Shown: one piece after another, positions 17,397 through 25,945 of the stretch
How positions within the stretch are numbered: the first letter of the stretch is position 1
Layout: the number at the start of each line of letters is the position of its first letter
Assembly (NCBI GenBank): GCA_013153965.1
Contig: JAADDJ010000052.1
Coordinates: 69,944 to 113,088, forward strand
Direction of reading: 5' to 3'
Source: Thermotogae bacterium
GTDB lineage: Bacteria > Hydrothermota > Hydrothermia > LBFQ01
DNA length: 43,145 bases
Notes under the pieces: generated by a model
What the model was told of the DNA's origin: nothing
Database searches by the model: none
Seen by the model: only the letters and a program-made list of their open reading frames with translations
Translations under genes and position numbers: made by a program

Positions 17397-17399
17397 AAT
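17394..17399 (+). promoter_or_regulatory. -10 box of ctpA fused to the trmB stop
   Basis: TAAAAT, whose TAA is the trmB stop codon, lies 8 nt before the ctpA ATG. There is no SD. Confidence 0.6.
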
Positions 17400-17407
17400 G
17401 CCCACCT

Positions 17408-18952
17408 ATGGGACGTTTGAGGATGGCGTTGATGCTTTTGGTCACCTTCATTTTGGGGATCTCCTTCGGCTACGGTTTGACTCTCTTCGCCCAGAGCAGC
17501 GAGGGTGGCGAGGAGAAGTTGAGCTTCAGCCAGATGACGGATGTTCTCATACAGACGTTGAACACCATAAAGAAGTACTACGTGGTTGAGGTCAAACCTA
17601 CCAAGCTCTTGGAGAACGCCGCCAAGGGCATGGTCAGGCTCTCCTTGGATGCCCACTCGGATCTCCTCACACCCGAGGAGACCAAGCGCCTGATGGAGAG
17701 TACGGAGGGCTCCTACGAGGGAGTAGGTATGACCATAGGGGAGCGCAACGGCTTCGTGGTGGTGATAGCCCCCTTTGAGGGAACGCCGGCCTGGAGGGCC
17801 GGTCTGAAGCCGGGAGACAGGATAATCCGCATAAACGACACGTCCGTAATAGGGTGGAATGTGGATCAAGTTTCCAAGCACCTTCGGGGACCGAGGGGAA
17901 CCAAGGTCAAAGTTACGGTCTATCGCCCCGCCATAAACGATACCCTCACCTTCGTAATAACGAGAGATCGCATAGTCCTCAAGGCCGTTCCCTTCTACGG
18001 TATGTTCAACAAGAAGGTAGGATACGTGAAGCTCAACTCCTTCCAAGAGGATGCGGCCGACAAGATATACGAGGCCCTTGAAAAGCTCAAGAGGGAGGGC
18101 GCCAAGGCCGTGGTGTTGGACCTGCGGGGGAATCCCGGAGGGCTCCTGCGTCAGGCCTTCCTGATAGGGGGATTCTTCTTGGGTGAGGGAAAGCTGGTGG
18201 TATATACCGAGGGCAGGATACCCGACAGCAAGGAGAGGTTCTACAGCGAGGGGGACATGGTATTCCCGGAGGAGGTGCCCGTCATAGTCCTAATAGATGG
18301 CGGTTCGGCCAGCGCCTCCGAGATAGTGGCCGGAGCGTTGCAGGATTGGGATAGGGCCCTCATAGTCGGAGATACCAGCTTCGGTAAGGGTACCGTCCAG
18401 CGGATATTCCGCCTCCCCTACGACTACACCCTACGCCTGACCATCGCCCGCTATCACACCCCCTCCGGCAGGTCCATACACAAGGGAAAGTTGGGGGATA
18501 TTGAGAAGGATACGAACACCTACTTCACCAAGATCCTCAAGAGGCCGATAAAGGGCGGTGGCGGGATAGCCCCGGACGTGTATGTGAAACCCCACGTCCT
18601 TCCGAGGCTGGTCCAAAAGGCGGAGGCGAAGGGCGTGATATCCAACTGGGCCACCAAATACACCAGTCGCCACCGCAAGCCCAAGCGTCCCGAGGACATA
18701 AACCTCACGGAGGCGGACCTTCAGGACTTCAAGAGGGACCTGCGGAAGGCGGGCGTGGAATTCTCCGACTGCCGCTTTGATGAAGCTAAGGAGGACTTCA
18801 AGCGTCTCCTCCTCATGGAGATAGCATACCAGTACTTCGGCGAGAGGGGAAGGTACCGCATACTCCTAAGGTACGACCCCGTCTTCAAGAAGGCCTTGGA
18901 GATACTCGGCAAGGCCAAGAGGACCGAAGACCTCTTCAAGATAAAGAGGTGA
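17408..18952 (+). CDS. ctpA: Carboxyl-terminal processing protease (S41, CtpA/Prc type)
   Basis: 514 aa. An N-terminal signal anchor (about 5-28) is followed by a helical cap, a PDZ domain (about 95-170, GVGMTIGERNGFVVVIAPFE and GLKPGDRIIRIND) and the S41 catalytic domain. By alignment with Prc the nucleophile should be Ser302 in GGSASASEIV and the base Lys327 in SFGKGTVQR. These periplasmic enzymes trim or degrade envelope proteins and can control peptidoglycan hydrolases. About 110 residues follow the catalytic core, more than in the shortest CtpA proteins. It appears to be monocistronic, with 58 nt before the next gene. Confidence 0.95.
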   Translation: MGRLRMALMLLVTFILGISFGYGLTLFAQSSEGGEEKLSFSQMTDVLIQTLNTIKKYYVVEVKPTKLLENAAKGMVRLSLDAHSDLLTPEETKRLMESTEGSYEGVGMTIGERNGFVVVIAPFEGTPAWRAGLKPGDRIIRINDTSVIGWNVDQVSKHLRGPRGTKVKVTVYRPAINDTLTFVITRDRIVLKAVPFYGMFNKKVGYVKLNSFQEDAADKIYEALEKLKREGAKAVVLDLRGNPGGLLRQAFLIGGFFLGEGKLVVYTEGRIPDSKERFYSEGDMVFPEEVPVIVLIDGGSASASEIVAGALQDWDRALIVGDTSFGKGTVQRIFRLPYDYTLRLTIARYHTPSGRSIHKGKLGDIEKDTNTYFTKILKRPIKGGGGIAPDVYVKPHVLPRLVQKAEAKGVISNWATKYTSRHRKPKRPEDINLTEADLQDFKRDLRKAGVEFSDCRFDEAKEDFKRLLLMEIAYQYFGERGRYRILLRYDPVFKKALEILGKAKRTEDLFKIKR

Positions 18953-18996
18953 AAACCTATCCTCCGCCCGACGGGTAGGGGGAGCCGTTTCGGCGG

Positions 18997-19002
18997 TAGA
19001 TT
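18997..19002 (+). promoter_or_regulatory. -10 box of the lhgO-like gene
   Basis: TAGATT followed by ATCCCCCT and then the ATG at 19011 (8-nt spacing, pyrimidine-rich, no SD). It lies in the 58-nt gap after ctpA; I see no terminator hairpin that I can support there. Confidence 0.6.
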
Positions 19003-19010
19003 ATCCCCCT

Positions 19011-20180
19011 ATGGTGGTAGTATGCGGCGGCGGGGTGGTCGGTCTGACCATAGCCCGAGAACTGGCGCTGGAGGGGGCGGACGTGATGGTGATTGAGAAG
19101 GAGGAGGACTTCGGCCTCCACGCCTCCGGCAGGAACAGCGGCGTACTCCACGCTGGAATATACTACACCCCCGACAGCCTCAAGGCGAAGTTCGCCATAG
19201 AGGGGAACAGACTCCTGCGCAAGTTCGTCAAGGAGAGGGGCATCCCCATAAACGAGAGTGGGAAGGTGATAGTCGCGCGCGACGAGGAGGACCACGAAAG
19301 GCTCCTCAACCTGTACGAAAGGGCCAAGAGGAACGGGGCGAAGGTGCATCTCATAGACGAGAGGGAGTTGGCCGAGATTGAGCCGAACGCGAGGACGTAC
19401 CGCGAGGCCATATACTCGCCGAATACGGCCGTCGTGAATCCCAAGGATGTGATGGAGGCTCTGGCTGCGGACGTGATGGATACGGGGAGGGTGCGGGCAC
19501 TTTTGGGGGTGAGGTGCATCCGGAGGGCCGGGCCGAGGAAAATCCTGACATCGGCCGGAACCTACGAGTACGACGTACTCATAAACGCGGCCGGCGCCCA
19601 TGCCGAGAAACTCGCTCACACCTACGGCGTGGGCCTAAGATACCGGCTCATCCCCTTCAAAGGCACCTATAGGAAACTCAAGCGTGGCGAGCTCGTCCGT
19701 GGGAACATATATCCGGTCCCCCACCCCAAGAGTCCCTTCTTGGGTGTGCATTTCACCAGAGACCCTTACGGCAACGTCTTCGTCGGTCCCACCGCCATAC
19801 CGGCTCTCGGTAGGGAGAATTACGGCCTGCTTGAGGGCATAGACCTTGAAGCCCCGGTCATACTGTACCGCGATGCCGTGATGTTCCTGCGGAATCCTCT
19901 CTTCAGATACGTGGCCCTCCGGGAGCCGCGCAAGTACTTCAAGCCCTACTTCTACCGGAGCAGCAGATGGATGCTCCGGAACCTTGAGTACGGGGACATA
20001 GTGCCATCGTCCAAGGTGGGCATAAGGGCTCAACTGGTGGATTGGGAGAGCAAGGAGCTCGTTATGGATTTCGTGATAGAGCGGGAGGAGGACAGCATAC
20101 ACATTTTAAACGCCGTCTCCCCGGCCTTCACGGCCTCCTTCCCGTTCGCGCGCTACGTCGTTGATGAATTTCTACGTTAG
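19011..20180 (+). CDS. lhgO: FAD-dependent oxidoreductase, L-2-hydroxyglutarate oxidase-like
   Basis: 389 aa of the DAO/glycerol-3-phosphate dehydrogenase superfamily. The N-terminal FAD-binding Rossmann motif GGGVVGLTIARELA begins at about residue 6 and ends in VIEKE. The block HASGRNSGVLHAGIYY is characteristic of LhgO/YgaF proteins, which oxidise L-2-hydroxyglutarate to 2-oxoglutarate and pass electrons to the quinone pool. The length fits. No signal peptide is seen. Related family members use other 2-hydroxy acids, so the substrate is inferred. The flanking genes belong to unrelated pathways. Its TAG stop starts the next gene's -10 box. Confidence 0.88.
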   Translation: MVVVCGGGVVGLTIARELALEGADVMVIEKEEDFGLHASGRNSGVLHAGIYYTPDSLKAKFAIEGNRLLRKFVKERGIPINESGKVIVARDEEDHERLLNLYERAKRNGAKVHLIDERELAEIEPNARTYREAIYSPNTAVVNPKDVMEALAADVMDTGRVRALLGVRCIRRAGPRKILTSAGTYEYDVLINAAGAHAEKLAHTYGVGLRYRLIPFKGTYRKLKRGELVRGNIYPVPHPKSPFLGVHFTRDPYGNVFVGPTAIPALGRENYGLLEGIDLEAPVILYRDAVMFLRNPLFRYVALREPRKYFKPYFYRSSRWMLRNLEYGDIVPSSKVGIRAQLVDWESKELVMDFVIEREEDSIHILNAVSPAFTASFPFARYVVDEFLR

Positions 20181-20183
20181 AAT
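20178..20183 (+). promoter_or_regulatory. -10 box fused to the lhgO stop codon
   Basis: TAGAAT begins with the TAG stop of the upstream gene and is followed by CCCCCCT and the ATG at 20191 (7 nt). This decides the start of the phosphorylase gene against the track's TTG at 20161. Confidence 0.65.
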
Positions 20184-20190
20184 CCCCCCT

Positions 20191-21051
20191 ATGCGTATAG
20201 GTATAATAGGCGGCTCGGGTTTTTACAACATAGAGGGCTACGACATCCTTGACCGTAGGCACATAGTCAAGACTCCGTGGGGGGAGCCCTCGGCCGATTA
20301 CATCATAGCCGGCAGGGACGGTCATGAGTTCGTCTTTTTGGCGAGGCACGGGAAGAATCACGACATTCCCCCGCATCGCATTCCGTACAGGGCGAACATG
20401 TGGGGTTTCCGCCTGCTTGAGGTGGATAGGATCTTCGCAGTCTCCGCCGTCGGGGCTATAAATCCGGGCCTCAGCGTGGGCGATATAGTCATACCGGATC
20501 AGCTCCTTGACTGCACGAGGACGAGGGGACAGATCACCTACTACGAGGGGAAATTCACCCCCAACGGCGAGTTTGAGCATCCGGGCAGGGGAAAGGATAG
20601 GGTGTATTACGCCCTCAGGGAGAAGAAGGTCGTCCATGTAGATGTGACCAATCCCTTTGACCCCCAAGGCAGGGAGGTGGCGTACGAGGTTCTGAGCGGC
20701 GCCGGACTCAAGGTGGTTCCGAAGGGTACCTACGCCGCCATGGAGGGACCGAGACTGGAGACCGCCGCCGAGATAAGGGCCCTCAAGATACTGGGGGCCG
20801 ACCTCGTGGGTATGACGGCTGTTCCGGAAGCCTTCCTCGCGAGGGAGTTGGAGATATGCTACACCCTCATAACCATCGTCACCAACATGGCCGCGGGGAT
20901 ATCGGCTACGAAGCTGACGACCGACGAGGTCCTTCAGGTCTCATCCAGCAGGAAGCAAAGGATAATTGACCTCATAGCCGAGATAGCCAAACGTCTGCCG
21001 GATGACCTGCCTCCGGAGTGCGGCGAGGCTCTCAAAGGGGCGATAATGTAA
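20191..21051 (+). CDS. MTAP-family purine nucleoside phosphorylase, probably 6-oxopurine specific
   Basis: 286 aa from the ATG at 20191 (MRIGIIGGSGFY, the normal family N-terminus). Signatures are the phosphate loop IGGSG, ARHGKNHDIPPHRIPYRAN, and MEGPRLETAAEI with GMTAVPEAFLARE. The family cleaves 5'-methylthio-purine nucleosides by phosphorolysis. Enzymes acting on adenine compounds have an Asp pair after the late beta strand. Here that position reads IVTNMAAG, with the Asn seen in enzymes acting on inosine/guanosine or methylthioinosine. It is therefore likely a methylthioinosine phosphorylase or 6-oxopurine phosphorylase, in methionine or purine salvage. The family is certain; the specificity is inferred from one position. 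Confidence 0.92.
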   Translation: MRIGIIGGSGFYNIEGYDILDRRHIVKTPWGEPSADYIIAGRDGHEFVFLARHGKNHDIPPHRIPYRANMWGFRLLEVDRIFAVSAVGAINPGLSVGDIVIPDQLLDCTRTRGQITYYEGKFTPNGEFEHPGRGKDRVYYALREKKVVHVDVTNPFDPQGREVAYEVLSGAGLKVVPKGTYAAMEGPRLETAAEIRALKILGADLVGMTAVPEAFLARELEICYTLITIVTNMAAGISATKLTTDEVLQVSSSRKQRIIDLIAEIAKRLPDDLPPECGEALKGAIM

Positions 21052-21067
21052 AACTCTCCATCCTCCG

Positions 21068-21073
21068 TAAAAT
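21068..21073 (+). promoter_or_regulatory. -10 box of the 21082 gene
   Basis: TAAAAT 8 nt before the ATG at 21082, no SD. It fixes the short N-terminus MLWFLISQ of the encoded protein. Confidence 0.6.
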
Positions 21074-21081
21074 ATGGCGAT

Positions 21082-22164
21082 ATGCTGTGGTTTTTAATTT
21101 CGCAACCGCAGAAGGTGGATTCTTCGGAGATAAAGAGGAAGGAAGCCGTCGCATTCGTGGCGGGACAGTCCGCATTGGGATGCTTAGCATACTCCTACCT
21201 CAGCAGCGGAGCAGTGGGCGACTTAACGGGCAACGGAGGGGCGGCGGCGTGCGCTTGCATGACCACCCCTCTGGCCTGCATGACGGCCTCCGCCCTGTAC
21301 GGCATGAAGGTGGGGGTTAAACCCCACGGTGCTCTGGCATCCTTCACGGGTGGAATTGACGGTGTATATTGGGGATACCTCCTGTATTCGGCCATGGCCG
21401 TGAATACGGAGAGTCTTCCGATCGGCTCGTCCCTCTTCGTCCTGTCCTCAAGTTTGCTCCTCAACGCGTCTTGGCTCGCGTACTCGCAGATGGCGAACGC
21501 CTCGGAAGGCTCATACGTCTCCAAGACCCTCTTTTCCTTCCAGAGCGCGTACTACTACTATCAGCTCAAGCGGATGATCTACGGCAGCTATATGAGGATG
21601 GATACGACGGGCGAGATACTCTTTGACGACTTCAAGACGGATATGACCGTACTACCCGCCGTGGCCATAGGCTCCGGAATGGCCGGATGGTTCGCCACCC
21701 GCAACCTCAAAAATTACACGGCGGGCGATGCCCTGTTCCTCTCGGCCAACATAAGTAAGGGCTCAATGGTCCTGAGCAACCTCCTACGCACCGCCTACAT
21801 GCAGACCTTCTGGTCGTCGGATAAGTGGAGCGACCCCTACGAGCGGCTGAAGTACTACACCACCCTTTACACGGGATACTACTTTGACAATCCGAACCTC
21901 AACCGTCTGGGAGGGGCCTTGCAGCTCGCCGGCGCCGCGGTGGGCGGCTATCTCTCATATAAGATAGTGCAGAAGAAGGACATAAGCCTGCTGGGAGGTC
22001 TGGTCTATTCCATGGTTCCCTCGCTCGCCTACTGGGCGGCATGGGGACCCATGGCCCTGATAGGGACTGGGGATCCCCGTATCTACGGGAACTTCATGCC
22101 CCTGATCCAGATAGCCCTTGATCTGGGGGCCTCGTATCTCGTATATGACCTCCTCGTGAAGTGA
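21082..22164 (+). CDS. Unknown Gly/Ala/Tyr-rich multi-segment membrane protein
   Basis: 360 aa, no family recognised. It begins MLWFLISQ, then a short polar stretch, then many hydrophobic segments rich in Gly, Ala, Ser and Tyr (for example AVAFVAGQSALGCLAYSYL, LFVLSSSLLLNASWLAYS, LLGGLVYSMVPSLAYWAAWG). The alternating aromatic and small residues and polar loops (YYYYQLKRMIYGSYMRM) could be an integral inner-membrane protein or an unusual barrel. A cluster of Cys (ACACMTTPLACM, about 55-66) is unusual for an exported protein here. It overlaps murD by 1 nt (TGATG), so the two are co-translated, which hints at an envelope or cell-wall link only by association. Confidence 0.75.
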   Translation: MLWFLISQPQKVDSSEIKRKEAVAFVAGQSALGCLAYSYLSSGAVGDLTGNGGAAACACMTTPLACMTASALYGMKVGVKPHGALASFTGGIDGVYWGYLLYSAMAVNTESLPIGSSLFVLSSSLLLNASWLAYSQMANASEGSYVSKTLFSFQSAYYYYQLKRMIYGSYMRMDTTGEILFDDFKTDMTVLPAVAIGSGMAGWFATRNLKNYTAGDALFLSANISKGSMVLSNLLRTAYMQTFWSSDKWSDPYERLKYYTTLYTGYYFDNPNLNRLGGALQLAGAAVGGYLSYKIVQKKDISLLGGLVYSMVPSLAYWAAWGPMALIGTGDPRIYGNFMPLIQIALDLGASYLVYDLLVK

Positions 22165-23441
22165 TGGACCTTAAGGGGCGGTACGTGGGCATCTTGGGGT
22201 ACGCCCGCAGCGGGCGCGCCCTGAGGGACCTTCTGGATAGGGTGGGGGGGAGATACTTCATATCGGACGTGAGGTCGGTTGAGGGGGCCCACGAGAGGGG
22301 CGAGAACACATACCGGATAATGGGCACCGACATCATATCCCCCTCGCCGGGAATTCCCCCCCACAACAGGATCCTACGCAGGGCCGAGGCCTCATCCATA
22401 CCGATCATATCCGAGCTGGAGCTGGGGTGGCGCTACCTATCGGGAAAGGTCATAGCCATAACCGGCACGAACGGCAAATCCACCGTCGCCCACTTCACCC
22501 ATTCCCTCCTGAAGGGCAGCTTCGTCGGGGGGAACTGGGGCGTACCCGTCTCCTCCCTCGCCTTCAGGGAGGGGATATTCGTCCTTGAGGTCTCATCCTT
22601 CCAGCTGCATTACATCCGCGACTTCCGTCCGGACGTGGCGGTCCTGACCAACGTTTCCCCTGACCACCTGGATTGGCACGGCTCCTTTCAGGCCTATCTG
22701 TTTGACAAGCTCCGCATATTCCAGAATCAGAGGAGGGATGATCTGGCCATCCTCAACCTTGATGATCCCTACTTTCCCATAGCACGAGGGCGAGCACGGG
22801 GAGATGTGATGACCGTGAGCCTCACTTCCCCCAAGGCCGATTACTACTCCGACGGCCGCACCCTCTTCACCCCCCACGGCAAGGCTCAAGTTCCTCCCCA
22901 CCTTGGGAGCGTCCCGAATCTCTACAACCTGCTCATGGCGCTCGCGGCGGCCTCGGCCGTGGCCGACGGCAGGGATATTCTGGAGAGTATAGGCTCCCTG
23001 CGCCCCCTACCCCACAGGGTGGAGCCCGTAGGTGAGGTGGATGGGGTGGTCTTCTACGACGATTCCAAGGGGACGAATCCCGGGGCCACGTCAATGGCCC
23101 TCCGGTCCTTCGCGGGAAAGGTGATCCTCATAATGGGAGGGGACGATAAGGGCCTTGACCTGTCGGTTCTGGAGGACGTCTTGGGGGAGAAGGCGGCCGT
23201 CGTGATCGCCATGGGAAGGAACAGGTACGACATAGAGCGGATGTTCTCCCACGTGGTCCCCGTCATCGTGGCCGAAGGCATGGGGGACGCCGTGAGGCGC
23301 GCATTTTCGGAGGCGAAGAGGAGGGGGCTCCCGGTTCTCCTGTCCCCGGCGTGCGCGTCGTTTGACATGTTCAAGAACTACGCCCACCGCTCGCGGGTCT
23401 TTCGCGAGGAGGTGGAGAAGCTCAGGCGCCGAACTTCTTGA
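22164..23441 (+). CDS. murD: UDP-N-acetylmuramoylalanine-D-glutamate ligase
   Basis: 425 aa. MurD adds D-glutamate to UDP-MurNAc-L-Ala in cytoplasmic peptidoglycan precursor synthesis. The N-terminal UMP-binding domain (YVGILGYARSGRALRDLL) is followed by the ATP P-loop ITGTNGKSTVAHF (about 94-106). The Mur ligase substrate block EVSSFQLH and the C-terminal domain (FYDDSKGTNPGA, ILIMGGDDKGLDL) are present. The start is the ATG at 22164 overlapping the upstream stop; the track begins at a GTG one codon earlier. It is isolated from other mur and fts genes. Its 3' end overlaps the convergent phosphoglycerate mutase gene by 20 nt. Confidence 0.95.
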   Translation: MDLKGRYVGILGYARSGRALRDLLDRVGGRYFISDVRSVEGAHERGENTYRIMGTDIISPSPGIPPHNRILRRAEASSIPIISELELGWRYLSGKVIAITGTNGKSTVAHFTHSLLKGSFVGGNWGVPVSSLAFREGIFVLEVSSFQLHYIRDFRPDVAVLTNVSPDHLDWHGSFQAYLFDKLRIFQNQRRDDLAILNLDDPYFPIARGRARGDVMTVSLTSPKADYYSDGRTLFTPHGKAQVPPHLGSVPNLYNLLMALAAASAVADGRDILESIGSLRPLPHRVEPVGEVDGVVFYDDSKGTNPGATSMALRSFAGKVILIMGGDDKGLDLSVLEDVLGEKAAVVIAMGRNRYDIERMFSHVVPVIVAEGMGDAVRRAFSEAKRRGLPVLLSPACASFDMFKNYAHRSRVFREEVEKLRRRTS

Positions 23442-24612
23442 GCCTCCCGGCCGAGGCCAGAAGGAGGCCCATGAGGTCCGTGGATGGACGAAGGCCCAAC
23501 GCCCCCGTGAGACTCTCCCTCTCAGTAAAGTGCCAAGCCGTCGGCACCCCCGCCCTCTCGCTCGCTATCACGAGGGGGACGTAGTGCCAGGAGTGCCCCC
23601 TTATCAGACATGGCGTGTCGTGGTCTCCGGTGATGGCCAGAACGCCCCCCAACTCCAACAGGCGGGGCACGTAGGAATCAAAGCGCTCAAGGGCCGCCAC
23701 CTTCTTACGCCAGTCCCCATCCTCGCCCGCCTTGTCCGCATCCTTGAAGTGTATGTAGAAGAAATCGTAATCGTTCCAGTTGCGCCGAAGAGCCTCAATC
23801 TCGCTCTCAAAGTCGGGTGTGTCGGATGGAACGGTCATACCCACCAGCTTGGCCAATCCCCTGTACATGGGATAGGATGCCACGCCGAAGGCCTTCAGCC
23901 CCCACTTCTCCTCAAACGTGGGCATATCCGGAAGCATGGCGTAGCCGCGCAGCAGGAAGAAGTTGGCCTGCGGCTCATCCTTGAGGAGCTGCGAAGCCCT
24001 CTCCACTATCTCCCTGAGGACCTCCGCCGTGAATCGGGCTTGGGGCGTCGGGGATAGGGGCTCCGGCTCCCTCGGGGGTAATCCCTCCTTGCCGGGGTCC
24101 GTCTCCGCCACCTCCGGGGACAGACCCTCACCGCGAAGGAGGAGGACGAACCTATGCTCCTTGCCGCTCTTCCATATGACCCTCACGCCCTTGACCTCGT
24201 CTATGGCCTTCAACCGCTCAATCAGGCGCCTGTTCTCCTCCGTCGGAATCCTACCCGCCCTCCTATCCACCACGACGCCGTCCCTGACGGTGGCGAAGTT
24301 TCCCCTTATGGCCAGATCCCCCCTCCTGACCTCCATATCCACGCCGAGGGCCTCAAGTATCCCCCTACCTATGCGGTACTTGAGGGGGTCGTATCCGAAG
24401 AGGGCCAGATGGGCAGGTCCGCTTCCGGGAGTTATGCCGGCGGCCACAGGCTCCAGAGCCCCCACCGGGTACCGGCGAGCCAGCATGTCCAGATTCGGCA
24501 GGTGCGCCAACTCCATCTCCGTGAATCCTCCAAGGACGGGCAGACCGCCGAGGCCATCAACGACCGCGAGTATTATCTTCCTTCCGCTCTGTATGAGCTC
24601 TCTGTAGGGCAT
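23422..24612 (-). CDS. apgM: Archaeal-type 2,3-bisphosphoglycerate-independent phosphoglycerate mutase
   Basis: 396 aa from the ATG at 24612. It interconverts 3- and 2-phosphoglycerate in glycolysis/gluconeogenesis and belongs to the alkaline-phosphatase superfamily. Diagnostic segments are IILAVVDGLGGLP (metal site), TEMELAHLPNLDMLA, AGITPGSGPAHLALFGYDP, and near the end the metal ligands in AITGDHDTP. The length and order match the archaeal ApgM group rather than the ~510-aa bacterial GpmI. ApgM also occurs in thermophilic bacteria, so transfer is possible but not shown. The track start 14 codons upstream is rejected because TAAAAT lies 7 nt before the chosen ATG. Confidence 0.94.
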   Translation of the reverse strand: MPYRELIQSGRKIILAVVDGLGGLPVLGGFTEMELAHLPNLDMLARRYPVGALEPVAAGITPGSGPAHLALFGYDPLKYRIGRGILEALGVDMEVRRGDLAIRGNFATVRDGVVVDRRAGRIPTEENRRLIERLKAIDEVKGVRVIWKSGKEHRFVLLLRGEGLSPEVAETDPGKEGLPPREPEPLSPTPQARFTAEVLREIVERASQLLKDEPQANFFLLRGYAMLPDMPTFEEKWGLKAFGVASYPMYRGLAKLVGMTVPSDTPDFESEIEALRRNWNDYDFFYIHFKDADKAGEDGDWRKKVAALERFDSYVPRLLELGGVLAITGDHDTPCLIRGHSWHYVPLVIASERAGVPTAWHFTERESLTGALGLRPSTDLMGLLLASAGRLKKFGA

Positions 24613-24619
24613 AGGAGGG

Positions 24620-24625
24620 ATTTTA
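24620..24625 (-). promoter_or_regulatory. -10 box of apgM fused to the SpoIID-gene stop
   Basis: TAAAAT on the minus strand, whose TAA is the stop of the upstream gene, followed by CCCTCCT and the ATG at 24612 (7 nt). No SD. Confidence 0.6.
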
Positions 24626-25945
24626 CCGGTGCCACATCCTCTCCATGGAGGCACCCCTGTAGTAGTGCCGCAGGATGCTCCGGTAGTCGTGCCCCCCGAG
24701 GGCCATCCCTATGGCTCCCATCTGGCACATCCCCACCCCATGGCCCCATCCCATCCCCCGCAGGATGAACCTCTCACCGTCGTTATCAACGATGAAGGCG
24801 GATGATGGAAGGAAAGGCTTTCCGAGGAGCTCCCTTATGGCGTACTCGCCCTTCACCGTACGCTCGCACCTGTCCCCGACCACCCTCAGGGTGTGTATCC
24901 GCCCGGACCGCCCTCTTCCCTCCGCGACGAGGGCCAAGACCTTACCCACGCCCAGAGGCTCAAGCATCCGCGCCATCTCGTCGTGCGTATAGGAAACCTC
25001 CCACCTGTAAAGATTCTCTATGGGCGGGAATGAGACGTTGCAGAAGGAATCTTCAACGGCATAGAACTGGCGAAATCCCTCCTCGGTGGATGCGTCGTAC
25101 CCCTCATCCACGCTCCAATCCCTGAAGGATGGAGAGTAGGGCCTATCCACCTCCCCCCACACGACCGAGAAGGTCTCCGTTATGCCCCCGCACGACTTGG
25201 AGTATCGCGCCTCTATCGGCTCCCCTCCGTACGTGAGGACCCATCCCGCCGTCTCCCCAACCGTTCTGACGATATTCTCATCAAGTATGTGGAAACCCCT
25301 GAAGACCTGACAGTGATCCTCGGCGCATATGTCGTAAGGCTCGTTGGGGTGATGTTTTCCGGCGGTGCGCACGAGGTTGGTGCGGGCAGCCACCGCTTGA
25401 GCCTTCAGGGCTTCGGCCGGAGCATTCGGATGCATCTCGGAGGCGGCAACGGCGGCCACGTACCTCTCAACGTCCGTCTCCAGTACCACCTTGACCCCAT
25501 CGCCCCAAGCGTGCGCGTGGAATGTCCCCTCGTACAGGGCCACCTCCTTCCTCTCCCAGTGGAATCCCCTACCCACCCAAGTCTCGGTCCTTATCCTGCC
25601 GCTGAACGTGAAGGGGGACTCAACGACCATCCTCTTTCCGTCGGCCACCACCTCCATAGGACCTCCCCACCCCTCAACCCATATCCGATAGGTCCCTCCC
25701 ACCCTTCCGGCTACGGTGATGGCCTCCGTTATGTCGGGGTAGAGTCCCACCATCTCCCACCTCTCAACGTGGAATCTGCCGAAGGGCTTTCCCAGAGGGG
25801 ACGGTTTGAAGACGGCCCATGAGGAGGATATGGAGCGCCCGGACCTTGAGCGGATCCGTAGGCTCTCGGCCCGACCTCCCGGATACGTGATCCGGCCTTC
25901 GGCCACGAACTCATCGTAAGTTGGAAGACCGACCTTAAGTTTCAT
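24623..25945 (-). CDS. SpoIID/LytB-type amidase-enhancer or lytic transglycosylase domain protein
   Basis: 440 aa from the ATG at 25945. The C-terminal two thirds carry the SpoIID/LytB domain: YVAAVAASEMHPNAPAEALK, then AQAVAARTNL with the conserved Ala-Arg-Thr. A SYTHDEMARML segment and the terminal MGWGHGVGMCQMGAIGMA signature follow. SpoIID-family proteins cut glycan strands or stimulate amidases. The domain occurs widely outside spore formers, so this does not imply sporulation. The N-terminus (MKLKVGLPTYDEF) has no signal peptide, which is odd for a wall enzyme. The start overlaps the ispE 3' end by 11 nt; the track's longer start would extend further into ispE. Confidence 0.87.
   Translation of the reverse strand: MKLKVGLPTYDEFVAEGRITYPGGRAESLRIRSRSGRSISSSWAVFKPSPLGKPFGRFHVERWEMVGLYPDITEAITVAGRVGGTYRIWVEGWGGPMEVVADGKRMVVESPFTFSGRIRTETWVGRGFHWERKEVALYEGTFHAHAWGDGVKVVLETDVERYVAAVAASEMHPNAPAEALKAQAVAARTNLVRTAGKHHPNEPYDICAEDHCQVFRGFHILDENIVRTVGETAGWVLTYGGEPIEARYSKSCGGITETFSVVWGEVDRPYSPSFRDWSVDEGYDASTEEGFRQFYAVEDSFCNVSFPPIENLYRWEVSYTHDEMARMLEPLGVGKVLALVAEGRGRSGRIHTLRVVGDRCERTVKGEYAIRELLGKPFLPSSAFIVDNDGERFILRGMGWGHGVGMCQMGAIGMALGGHDYRSILRHYYRGASMERMWHR

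Noticed and set aside
18953-19010. Possible intrinsic terminator after ctpA
   Set aside because: The gap is G+C rich but I could not find a convincing stem followed by a T-run; not reported as a terminator.
20161-20190. TTG start for the MTAP-family gene
   Set aside because: It overlaps the upstream gene and adds residues not normal in the family; the ATG at 20191 has TAGAAT 7 nt upstream.
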